Assembly: GCA_021234155.1 (NCBI GenBank)
Contig: JAJEKV010000079.1
Location: 1,866,789-1,930,788 of the forward strand
Source of the DNA: Isoetes taiwanensis
Taxonomy: Eukaryota > Streptophyta > Lycopodiopsida > Isoetales > Isoetaceae
Length of the DNA: 64,000 bases
Reading direction: 5' to 3'
Position 1 is the stretch's first letter. Each line of letters starts with the position of its first letter. The notes under the pieces are model-generated. The model worked only from the letters and a program-made list of their open reading frames with translations. It made no database searches and had not been told where the DNA came from. The position numbers and the translations under genes were made by a program. Positions 25,903 to 36,730 of the stretch are shown here, piece after piece.

Positions 25903-27270
25903 CTAGTTTAGGGAGACGAGCATCGTCCATATTGACCACCTTCTGAAAATAGACAATGTGACGATCAAGGGCCGCCTCTGAAGAGGCAAGAATCCTGTCT
26001 CCTGCAGTAGAATTTGATATGGGACTGTGGACTTCACCCCTAGTGCTCGTACCAAGAAGGCTTTCTGCACCTGCTCCAAGTCATTCCAAGTAGCGAGGGA
26101 TACTGCTGGGCCCCATACTTCAACCCCGTATAAAAGGACAGGCTCCACTAAGACCTTGAACAGGTGTGACTGATGGGTCCAATCATACAACTCCGTTCTA
26201 TGACTATTTTGCATTGCATATAGTGCCTTCCAGCCCATCGTAACTCGTAGCCGTATGGATGTGTCCCAGTGCATAGTAGATGGAACCTCCACTCCCAAAT
26301 ATCTATATGTGGAGATGTCGTTGCATGTCTGCTGGTGTGTAAGCTAGGAGGTCCATATCATCAGCATATATTAACTACTTGATGATCTGGTAGAGAAGGT
26401 GAGCCCCGTCGCCCCCATTATCAGCAAGCCAGCTCTCCAATTGATCAATGTAAAGCCCAAACAATGTTGGGGAGAGAGGGCATCCCTGACGAACCCCGAT
26501 ACTACTATCAAATGGTTGGCTTGTCGGCTGCAACCGACCCGAGCATCTTTCATATAGCCTGTACACTGCATTCTGCAAATCTACATGAACCCCCAACTGT
26601 CGCAATCTTGCCCATAGTTTTACCCGAGGCACAGTGGCAAATGCATTCGCAAAATCCACGAAGCAACAATATAGATCCTGGCAGCGGTTCCTGCTGTCTT
26701 CAACTAGAGTTCGCAGTGTGAAAATGTGGTCAATGGTTGAGTGTCGGGGTCTGAATCCTGCCTGGGTGAGGGCCCGTATCTCTGCTGTCTCTGCCCAGCT
26801 CGTCAACTGCTGCTCGAGAATCCCAACAAGCAATTTTGCAAACACCGAACTGACCATGATTGTTCGGTAATTGGCTGGGCAGTGCAGGTCACCTGCCTTA
26901 TAGATGGGAACAACTCTGCTATTGGTCCACTGCAGCGGGAAGCCTTCCTATAATGCCTTGTTGAACAAGGCGGTCATCATTGGTATTATGGACGGCCCTG
27001 CCCACTTAAGCAATTCTGCCTGCATACCATCCAGGTCCGGGGCTTTCCCATTGGCAAGACGCTGTAAGCCTTGTTCCACGTCTGAATCTGTGATTTCCAG
27101 CACTGGGCCTTCTTGCAGGGGTAATGTTGCATGTGCACCCTGAGGGTCGTATAGCTGTTGCAAGTATTGCCTCCACTGCCCGGGAGTGATGTTCCCTGTA
27201 GGCTGTACTGGCTTTCTAAGAACCCTTCGCCAGAAGGTCCTAGGGTGACGTTCCAGGAGGTAAAACATTT
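25903..27270 (-). pseudogene. LINE reverse transcriptase domain and C-terminal region, decayed
   Basis: RT blocks in order: GLQRLANGKAPDLDGMQAE, VSSVFAKLL, AGFRPRHSTIDHIFTLRTL, CFVDFANAFATVPR (first catalytic Asp retained), GVRQGCPLSPTLFGLYIDQL, then YADD at 26368-26357. An in-frame TAG at 26377-26375 lies two codons before YADD, and further stops follow. The open stretch 26298-25903 carries the post-RT region (LVEPVLLYGVEVWGP and QETGFLPLQR). Known family features place it among non-LTR retrotransposons; the clade was not determined. Confidence 0.9.
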
Positions 27271-27649
27271 CCCTTTGATGCGCTGCAATGTACCTGGCTT
27301 TCTTAGCTTTAAGAAAGACGCGGTACTGTCTGACTGCATGTGGGCGTAAAGCAGGGTCTGTGACTTGGCGGAGCTAGCGTTTGTGTTCCTTGCACTCTGC
27401 ATCAAACCATTGATTACGTGGGAAGGTTGTGTTCCTGGAGGTCCGTCGCGGATGGCTTATCCCAAAGCATCTCTCTGCCGCAGTTCTAAGCACATCAGTC
27501 AGCCGGCCTGTCTGTTTCTCTAGTGTAGGATATTGCAAAATTTCTGCCAGGTCATCTATAAGCATCTGGGCATAAGCCCCCGCATGTCCATAATCCAATC
27601 GCAGCTGAGGCATGTGAGGAGCTGTTGCACAGGGGGTTCGCACAACCTG

Positions 27650-28452
27650 CCAAGCCAACTTCAAGTAAAGTGGTAAGTGGTCGGAGTCGATCTCTTCATC
27701 CCTATTAGTTGTTCCCACCTAAAAGAGCTTGACGACATGCATATTCTGCTCAGCCACCAGCACATAGTCCACCACACTAGATCCTCCCCCTGATTTTCCT
27801 GTCTACAAGTGCTCTTGCGGGTGGACGGCCACTGTGCCAGTCCATTGCAGATTACCAGGTCAAAGATACCACAGAGCAAATGCAATTGTCTACCATAGCG
27901 CGTGACCTGGTTGTCATCTAATGTCCGTGGCCAAGCTCCTTCTGCAGGACGCAGCTGCAATATATCATCAGTCAAGGGGCCAAATCTCATGGGTTGTTCT
28001 ACCCCGGTGCGCGCATTGAAGTCTCCAAGGAGTATGACACTGCTCAACTGCTTATGCTGCTATATGGATCGACATAGGGGTCCAGCCTATCCACATCCGA
28101 GTGGGTGTGATAGAAGTTGCTTTCTGCATGTGGAAAGTAGCAGGCTGCCACAAAGAGGGCCTGCTACTGCAGTTTTGCACACCCACCCACAAGTACCGAT
28201 TGCGGTTGTCTGTCTTGAACAAAGAGATTGACTGTGCCAAGGCCGTTCGATAGTGCAGGCAACCCCCCCATGCCCCCGCTTTCCTGTGCAATCATTGAAG
28301 ATTGAGTAGCGCTGGTAACCTGTCAAGTCGGGTATCCTGTGTCCTGCATGCTCCCATGTTTCCGTAAGGAAGATGAGATCCATATCTGCGGCAACAGAGT
28401 TGAGACTATCTCCCTTCTGCCATGGGAAGCCCCGACAATTTCAGGAGACCAT
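27650..28452 (-). pseudogene. LINE AP-endonuclease domain, decayed
   Basis: Fragments in shifting frames show the expected order of motifs: NCRGFPW just after a TGA that replaces the usual Trp codon (28443-28441), DLIFLTETWEH with the catalytic Glu, ILLGDFNAR (near 28030) and IDSDHLPLYLKL (near 27680). These are the conserved blocks of the exonuclease-endonuclease-phosphatase fold that nicks the target DNA. At least two frameshifts separate them. Confidence 0.85.
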
Positions 28453-28690
28453 GCGGAGGCACAATTCCTATTTGTTGGCAGGGGCGGCAGTTGGGGATTC
28501 AGTGGCGGCAGCAGAAGGGGGGATGGCAGAAGTAGAGGCAGCCTGAGATGTGCGAGCAACAGAAGGTGATGCAACTTGAGCAGGGCATGCGGCTGTAGCA
28601 GGCGAAGCAGTGGCATGGTTAGGGGCTACTGGAGGGTTAGCAGGATTTGAGCAATGCTAAATGTGGTGCCCATGTGAAGGGCAACATTTT

Positions 28691-29300
28691 CGCAGTAAAA
28701 ATATTACCTTTATGTTGGAGTATTCTAGAAATGGGATAAATTGCAAAATTGTAAAGTTTTTACTCATTTTGGTAGTGCTGCCCCATTACACCTAGTTGGA
28801 ATTGCCTAGTTTGGCACATAAATGCCTCTCAATGATTATTATCAATGTTGTTTGAGGCTTTGGTTACAACCTTTTAAGTTTGTTGGCTTGAATTTCTAGT
28901 TGAAAAATCTAAGTGAGGTGGTATGGGGAAGGGCATCTATATAGGTGGACAAATAAACATAATGTTTAAGGATGCATGTAATTAATTGAATTGAATTGAC
29001 TTTTATTACGGAGACCATAAAACAAAATGTTGATGAGGTGGTGTATAATTCCGGTGTAGGTTGCCAAAGTAAGAAGATTATTTGAACATTCCTCTCTACA
29101 ACTTAAGGAGCGTTAAACAATTCTCCAAGTATTCTTCCCTTCCTTGGGATGCTTCCCCATCATATCAATATGTAGCAAAATAACAAGGGGTTCCAGGGGG
29201 ATCTAAGATGGATGTAAAAAAAACAATTCTTGAAACCATAGACCATATATCCCTAAGTTGTTATAAAAAAAAACATAGATTCAAGATAAAAAATATTCAC
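28691..29300. other. Intergenic, nothing recognised
   Basis: AT-rich sequence beyond the truncated 5' end of the LINE. No gene, RNA or defined repeat seen. Confidence 0.4.
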
Positions 29301-29385
29301 ATTAGCTCACTGGATATATTGGTTAAAGTAGTCTTATTAGGACGTTGAGTTATTTTGATAGAGGTTCGAGCCCATCTTAGGCAAA
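29301..29385 (+). repeat. tRNA-like sequence, candidate SINE head
   Basis: TAGCTCACTGG (29303-29313) resembles a Pol III A box, and GGTTCGAGCCC (29372-29382) is a near-consensus B box, about 60 bases apart in the order and strand of a tRNA gene. The intervening sequence does not fold into a convincing anticodon arm, so it is not a functional tRNA. It fits a tRNA-derived SINE head. The downstream body is not defined, and a second B-box-like TAGAGGTTCGAT follows near 29391. Confidence 0.4.
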
Positions 29386-29610
29386 GCCGTATAGAGGTTC
29401 GATATTCCCTCAAAACCTTAGGCGACATCTTATTTCATATTTCAAAATCATAGGCGAAACGAAAGGTGCCCAAAAGCCTCAACATACGATCTGGGTCGTT
29501 GGATCGACGAATCCGACGACTGTGGTAGTCCAGGGTGCACCTTGTTTAGAATATGTAGCACAAAGAAAGAATTGAATTTGTTTCGTCTGCTACAAATAAT
29601 TGAATCTTGG

Positions 29611-29622
29611 GCTCTGATACCA
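29611..29622 (-). other. LTR-retrotransposon primer-binding site
   Basis: On the minus strand this is TGGTATCAGAGC, the exact initiator-tRNA-Met primer-binding site of many plant LTR retrotransposons. The sequence just outside ends in ATCA plus one base, as expected for an LTR 3' end at about 29624. The LTR should therefore lie to the right (about 29624-30000), but its outer boundary and partner LTR were not found. Confidence 0.55.
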
Positions 29623-29624
29623 AT

Positions 29625-31144
29625 GATACATCCTAAATCCATAGGACTAACCAAACCATCTGAAAGGTGAATCGTAACCTATGCAAGGCACCCTAAACCA
29701 TCCAAAGGACAAGATCTAGGGATTCTATATCTATAAACCATCCAAAGGATGGAACCTTATTGGGCATATCCAAAGTCTTATCCCAAAGCCTACACACATC
29801 ATTCAATTCATATCATTCCTTCTCCCCTGTGGGTACTAGCCCTCACGCATATGGAGAATGAACCTCGGGCTCTGATTACACTCCGAAGGGCAAAAAACCC
29901 TTAGTGGGATTCAACCTATCTAGAATTTTTGGCAACCAGTATTTAGACTTGCATAAGTTGTAACCTGATAGAAGCTAGGGCTTCGACAATAATATTCTTA
30001 GATCCCCTTCTTTACACTTCCTTTGCCCTAAGCCTACTTTTCTCCTAGTTTTTTTTAGGGCACGAAATTTTCTAAGCAAAGTAATCAAAAGTGCTTTGGG
30101 CTAGTTTATCTATTATTTTGATTGGTGACAGAACCTAGTCCTTAAGTTTCATCTGGGCTCTTGCCCTTTGCACGTACTCGTTCCATGGCCCAATAAGATC
30201 CATGTGGACGTTAAAAACCTATCTGTATGTCTGTCTGTGCCTCCGTCCGTCTGCATGGCTACCTGCCTGCCTTGTGCTTGAAAGCAATCCACTCTAGGGA
30301 AGGTTAACCTCTTCTTCTTTCCTCCCAAACTGACCTGGTACTTGGTGTTTCTTTGGTTGAAAGGATCATCCATGAAATACATCCATGAAATACATACAAC
30401 ATTGTCCACAACTGGGTTGGGTTGGTGACAATATTGCATATACTGGCCATATGGGCTCTTCTAGTTGGCAAGATTCTAGGTTTAATTCACCTAGGCTTTC
30501 AATCAATAAGGGAATGTTCCCACGACACAAATAGGAGTTTAAAAGAGATGCCACATGGATAGAGTTACTTTCATTAACTAAGACGTGTCTCCATGCGTGG
30601 ACCTGACTGTGCACAAAACCCTGGTTCTCAAATGTGGACAATCCAATCGGATAGTGCACCCATAGCCAGTTGTGCCTGATATTTGTGCTAGCCAGCAGTT
30701 TTTGAGCTTGGAATTTTTTCTTGGTTTTAAACTGCTCTTTAGCTCCAACATTTAGAAATTTGATTGATTGAAATATGTAAACTAGGAAGAACAATCTGCC
30801 ATATTAAACTAGGAAGAAAAGCTTTTCATAGGAAATGGCTGCAGTAAAATCCAAAGCAAAAAAACAAAATTTGTGCAATGAATCTCTACCATTTTTCCAT
30901 ATAAAGAGAAGAATCAGAAAGAAGTTTGCCATGTCTATGCCTATAGGCTGAATTTCATTTCTGTAGTTGAATTTCAATAAATCCAATATATTTATGAGAG
31001 AGAGCTAAAATGATTTTTTTGGAAGGTATTTGCCATGGAACCCATTCTATTACAGTTGTCCTCGATCTTACAATCCATCTTCATTGCAATGAGAATCAAT
31101 GAGGAATAAATGCCATTATTGAAGAAACATGGAACCAGACATTA
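29625..31144. other. Probable LTR remnant and intergenic sequence
   Basis: Next to the primer-binding site, 29680-29760 contains a repeated ATAAACCATCCAAAGGA-like motif, as might occur in an LTR. Beyond about 30000 nothing is recognised. The minus-strand open frames at 30149-30794 have no family signature. Confidence 0.3.
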
Positions 31145-32151
31145 GTGGACAATCCCTTTGCATTACCTTCTTTAGCTGCCAATGACTGTGAGCTTAAAGA
31201 AATTAATTATCCATGGTTTTGGGCTCTGTTGCAAGCGCAAGGTCATACTCTTGGAAGGGCAGTCTTGTATGGTAGCTCATTTGGGCACTGGTACATACGA
31301 CCTCATTCAACCCATTGCTGGTACCATTTTGAGGAATTCGTCATATGTATTGATCCACCGCACTTAAAGGAATTGTTTCGTGTTTCCAAAGAGACCTACT
31401 ATTACATATGCTTACTTGTAAGGGATGTGTTGCAAAGGAATCCTCCAGAAGGTCTTGTCACGATTCAAGGACGCCGCATTTCACTTGAGAAGCAGGTTGC
31501 AGTTGCCCTTCGTAGACTATCAACATGCGGCAGTTTTCGTACATTATCAGAGCTGTTGGGCAGGTGTACAGCAGCAAGAATCACTTTTTAATTTGTTGAT
31601 TGCTGATGCATGCGACTCACCACTTCCACTCGCCCTGAATTGAGGGTCTTGATGATGAGTAAGAAACAGACTGGTATGATAGAACTGGACACTATTCTGT
31701 TCTAGTACAGGCTATAGTAGATAGTCGCACACGATCCTTAGATGTGGTTGTGGGTTATCCAGGAAGTGTTAATGACGCACGTCTTTTAAGAGTTAGCGAA
31801 TTTGCATCGTGGTCGTTGAGGGCCAAAAATTGAATGGGGAGGTGATATACATTGATGGACAGCCTGTCCATGAATACATCATTGGGGATGCAGGTTATCC
31901 GATGTTACCATGGTTAATTGTGCCATACCCAGGTGAACGACTAAGAGAATTGTTTGATAGGTTCAATTTCATCCATTTTTCTAGACGCATGGCAGTTGAA
32001 AGAGCATTTGGCCTATTAAAAAAGTCTTTTGAGAAGAAAAATATGCAAGCCAAATAAGGAAGCATTGTGCAGGATTGTGCTTGCTTGTTGTTGCTTGCAC
32101 AACATCATGATTGATGGAGGAGATAGATGTGCAATTCATATATATACCTAG
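31145..32151 (+). pseudogene. HARBI1/ALP1-like (PIF-Harbinger, DDE_Tnp_4) transposase, broken
   Basis: The plus strand encodes pieces of a Harbinger-type DDE nuclease in at least three frames. 31145-31591 gives the N-terminal helical part (VSKETYYYICLLVRDVLQR and ISLEKQVAVALRRLSTCGS). About 31655-31840 gives DWYDRTGHYSVLVQAIVD and VVVGYPGSVNDARLL. 31809-32057 gives EYIIGDAGYPMLPWLIVPYP and SRRMAVERAFGLLKK. About 32056-32151 gives VLACCCLHNIMIDGGD and a stop. The second Asp (GDAGYP) and the Glu (VERAFG) of the DDE triad are seen. The stretch that should hold the first Asp (GAIDGTH type) is deleted around 31590-31650. It could be a dead transposon or a dead domesticated gene. Confidence 0.88.
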
Positions 32152-35100
32152 AGTCTGAAAATTTTGAACATGACAAGGAGTATGAGGAGATTCCACTAGG
32201 CTGTCCAAGTCGAAATGATAGTACTGAAATGCATGTAATCTCGATGAGACACCTGTGCAGTTGATAGGTACTATTTTCCAACTCTGTGATTACATGTTAG
32301 TTTTGGCATCTGTATTAGACGTCTTGAAATGTAATTACATATTAGTTATTATCTATGCAGATGTGTTGCATGTAGTAGATATGTGTAGGAGATGCAAAAT
32401 GATAGCATATTTTATCATGTCAACAACTAGATTGTAGAGCTACGTTCATAGATTATTACATGACATTAAATCCTGATCCGTGGTTTGAGATGTTCGACAT
32501 GTCCTCTTGAAGACGATTTGCCCCAAAATTTCTAGTACAATCATCCAATGCAGTTCAAAGTTTTTTGAAAATCTGTAGATTCAAACTTTGTGTTGAATTG
32601 TAAATCGAAGATTTTTCGCAGTTTCTATTATGTTGCTTCCAAATCTATTATCCTTTAATGATGTATTTACTCTGCTATAAAGGGGGGCTCTATGTTTGAT
32701 TTGCAAACAGGGCATTCTTTAGATGAAGCAGACTGCACTTGCATCCATATGTATAAGGCAAGGCCAGCAAAAAAGATGGCCACATAATATAACAACTGGG
32801 TCATGTGCCCAGGTTACATACAGTCTGCACAATTCACCAATATAATTTGATTCTTCAAAATGTGTGCCAAGACAAAGCAATATTATTTTTTGTCTTGACA
32901 TGTATTATAACTGACATACCGTTTAAGTGCTACGCATGGGCATTAGAGTTTCTGGAGGTAAAAGTTCAAATGGAGCAGATAATATCAATGACAGAAGATC
33001 AAAGGTTACACAATCAAGACATGACTTTGAAAAGCAATCAAAACATTAATTTGAAAAGCAAAAGACATGAGCAAATCAAATGGGAATTGGATACTACCAT
33101 ATCAAATGCAGTACTCTATTTATGTCCTAACAAGCACCAGTTAACTATTCAAACCATTTCCAATGTCAAACAAAATCAGAAGCAGATTATGTTTTGAAGA
33201 TTTCATTAGCAAAAGCAGATTTTAAGGTCATCATTTTATCAGCTTGCAGTTGTGGATGCTTGGTTGATGAGGGCTATCATTATCTGATTTTTGCTAGTGG
33301 AATGTATGGCTTTACTATAGAGACAGACCAATTCAAGCTAAATAGAGAAGGACAAAAATGATGCCTGATGTCTCTGCACACCAATTCAAACTAAATAGAG
33401 AAGGACAAAAATGATGCTTGTATGATGGTTTTGGTTCATTAACCTGCAATTTGCTCACTGATCAGACAACAGTAGGGCGCAAATCTGCTTCCCCCAATAA
33501 ATTCGTCTCCAAGAAAAGGATTGAAATGAGGACGATAAACCCAATTCAAGAAACCAAACGTAAAATTAAAAGAAAAATGAAAATTGCACATGGTGGCGAT
33601 GCTAGTATAAGGGAACCTACGGTAGCAGAAGGTTTCTGGAAGAAACATGGCGACATAGGTGGCCTTCAAGACCTTGAATTTACCCCTGCCATGTCGGCAG
33701 AGGCATTTTTTTTTCGAAGCTCCGGTTCGGCGAGACCTTCGTCTGGAGCTTCTTTTGAGGGGCCAGGTTGTCCAAGTGCTCATTTTTCGATTGGACGAGC
33801 TTCTTGGAGGCGCTAGGAAATGACCTTCCAGCTGAGGTACTTTTCATCCAAATCTTTTGCGTCTTTGTCTGGTTTTTTTGTGTTTTTTTGTTCTAATGCT
33901 GTTCTTGTTGCATTTGCAGATCCTTCTTCCAGCTTGTGTTCGTTTGGTGGCTTTCAAGTTTATGGAGGTTATGGATTTAAGGTTATGGAGTCTTTGTGAC
34001 TCGTTTTAGATTAAGGTCTCGGGTTGTGGCATTCTTTTTCCAGTTCGCTCTGTAAACCAGAAGATGGATCTCATTTTTTTGTAAATTAGAAGATGCGTCT
34101 TACTTTCTTACTTCTAAAAGCATCTGCGGATGCACGGCTAAAAAGATCTGTCGATGCCCTGCCGAAATGAAACAGACTGGAACCCAACTCATTTTCAAGC
34201 TCTGCATGCAGTTTTGGGTAGCTTTCGAGTTCTCAGGTTTCTGAGTTTTCAACTTCTCAGGTTCTCAGTTTTCAAGCTCTGCTTTCGATTTAGAGGAATT
34301 TTTAAGGTCTCAGGTTGTGGCATTCTTTTGAGTTTGAGAAAGTGCAGCGGTAATGGAGGTCTCCACTGTTCCAGCAACGATTGTCCAAGCTCTAAGCTCT
34401 GGCTATGGTTATGGCAACGACTCTTCAAGCTCTGGCTATGGCCATGCTTTGGTTAACACCAATGAGTTGTAAATCAATGTTCTATATATTAATGCTATGA
34501 ACTTTTCTGTATTCTGACGTTCTAAAATATTGTTTACCTTGATTGACTGTGGTGGCGGCGCCACCAGAGCGCCGCCTGAAATTTTCCGGTGAAAATCACC
34601 TAAAAATGACTTAAAAAAAACTTGCCCTATCTACACATATATAATTCAGTCTTGAGTTTTTCATTTTTGTTTTTGTTCCCCTAATTTTTCCGCGCCGCAA
34701 TCTATCCTTATATTTTGTTGACACGTTTTTGTTGATAACGTCTGATGTTGTAAGGTGTCTCGCCGCTTCCCAGACACATAATGAAGACGAACATTGGGCA
34801 GATCTTCCGGCGCCAGATCGGGGCAGTCTGCTGACGATTCTGCCATGGCAAATATTTTGCTTCTAGATCAGGACACAGATGAATTGGATATGGGCTTTTT
34901 AGGCGGTGGCACCACCACCACCACCAGATTGAGATTTCTCTGAATCATTCTAAGCATTGTGAAACTGTGTAAGAATTTGTGTGGTTTTCTTTGGGTATAT
35001 AGAGTTAGATCCCGTAACGCTGGTTCAAATAAGGTATGTCGCCTATCAATCCCCTGTTTTCCTTTTGTTTTAGGCAATTACGAGATATAATTGTTAAAAT

Positions 35101-36730
35101 AGATTGGCCTCTTAAGTTTGTTTTTCCTCTGATATGCTTGAATATCATCACCGATAATGGTATTTGTCCACTACGGATGCTCAACATGACAGATAAAGCC
35201 GTTCAATTCTCCTCTCCATACCTCATCTGGCTTTGAATCCATGGGAGAATTGGGCACTCATTGCATCGCTGGCTCAGATTTCTCCAATTTAAATTTTCAC
35301 AGATTCAGGTACTTCACACTCACAGATTATACTACCTTTGGACCTGTGAAAATTCCGCAGCCACGATTTCTGCGGTATTCAAGTATTGAGGTATTTTTAA
35401 TAGGTATTTCGTGCCAGCGGAGTTTACTCCTCAGATTGCATTGCCAATTTGAGAAATACCCTGCCAGCGCGGCAAGGCCCCGTGACACCGGTGTAATTCA
35501 TGAACCCAAAAAAATATGTAGCCACCGGATTTAGTTTGACACAGGTGCCTCTATCGGAAGCACCCCTGCTGGGCTGCATGAACCAAATCGGCAGCTACTG
35601 CTGCCTGATATGTGCTGGATGAACCATGATGGTGGCTCCCTCGAATAAGGGGTGCTCACCTTTTCATTTTCAATGGTTATTAAAACCATTAAGGTTTTAC
35701 TAATTTAATTCATGAGCCTAAAAAAATATGTAGCCACTGGATTTAGTTTGATGTCATTTGCTTGCATCAATTTCCTTGCAAATTCACTATCCATCGTCTA
35801 CCAGAATGGGCTCTTGATGCACTTGTTATTAAAACCCATATAATACAAACAATTTTGAACATGTTGGCTCCATGGTTTGTGAAATAGGAACTCTTAAACA
35901 ATACTGGGTGGACCATGATTGTATCTTCTTTGATATTTGTCTGTTCCACTAGAATGCCAAGGTTTCCTATCAAGTTCTTGAAGTAGACAATATTCGATTG
36001 AGGGTCATAGTCCCAGAGCTCTTCAAAGCCCACTTCACCATTCCATTTAAAGAAACTAATTTCATGGGTTTAAATGTTCTTGCCTGTTACCTTTTAGACT
36101 GGCATTTAACTTGACTAATGAATAGGTTATTTAGTAGAAAAAAATCAACTTGAAATAACATCAAGTCGGTAAAGAGAAATGTTCGCGGCGGCCGCCGCCG
36201 CGATAAATTTCTTGTAATCTTAAGTAATTTCAAAGTCCTGAATGTTACGTACATGATGATGGGATGGAATGCTTGAAAATGTTCCGGTATTGCTTGTGGA
36301 GATTTCCGGTAAACTGGAAGTGTTCAACGACTAGAGAAAAAGCAAGGCGTCGACCAGAGCTCTCAAAATCCCCTGCCCTTTCTAAAAATTCGGAGTTACC
36401 TTCGGGAAAAACTTTGCCACCTGAAAGTTAAAGTTAGGCCGCATCGTTACTAGTGACCTGGACTTTGGCTTTTTTTTCGAAGTCAAGCGACCACATGGGA
36501 ACGTCGCCTAACATACATTCCTTTCAAAAGTGCACATACCGTTTCCATAAAAGTTTGTAAATTTTAAGAAAATGTCCTGTAATCTATATTCTCATGCATA
36601 TATGAAAATCCGCTTGAAAACGCTTGTATTTTCAATAATTGCCAAAATGCCCCGATTTTTTTTTTTTGTAATTTATGAAAACAATTTGTGGTTGAAGCGT
36701 CCAGCAAATGCAATTCTGGATCGGGAGCCC
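32152..36730. other. Intergenic, with small repeats
   Basis: No complete gene seen. A 52 bp unit with AAATAGAGAAGGACAAAAAT is tandemly repeated at about 33329-33415. AAGGTCTC(A/G)GGTTGTGGCATT is repeated at about 34012 and 34303. A GC-rich perfect 8 bp inverted repeat GGCGGCGC/GCGCCGCC is at about 34553-34575. AAAAAAATATGTAGCCAC plus flanks is repeated at about 35508 and 35720. A 20-mer shared with 5710-5729 lies at 36197-36216. A 39-codon Gly/Tyr/Ser-rich open frame is at 34353-34472, of unknown meaning. The last few hundred bases should contain the PIG-A promoter. Confidence 0.4.

Larger units (their letters stand above)
25010..28690 (-). mobile_element. Near-complete but inactive LINE (non-LTR retrotransposon)
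   Basis: Minus-strand order is: an ORF1 C-terminal remnant with a CC...H...HC zinc-knuckle-like motif and a Pro/Ala/Ser-rich tail (about 28690-28460), an AP-type endonuclease (28452-27650), a reverse transcriptase (about 27270-26300), a C-terminal region (26298-25903), a zinc finger (about 25570-25490), a 3' UTR with a stem-loop (25287-25217), and a (TTATTC)n tail. It is 5' truncated near 28690. Many frameshifts and stops are present, including TGA at 28443-28441 in the endonuclease and TAG just before YADD. Target-site duplications could not be defined by eye. Confidence 0.9.

Noticed and set aside
34549-34925. Possible transposon bounded by GGTGGCGGCGCCACC and GGTGGCACCACC
   Set aside because: The left motif is palindromic and the right is a CCA run, so the apparent terminal inversion is weak; no target duplication seen.
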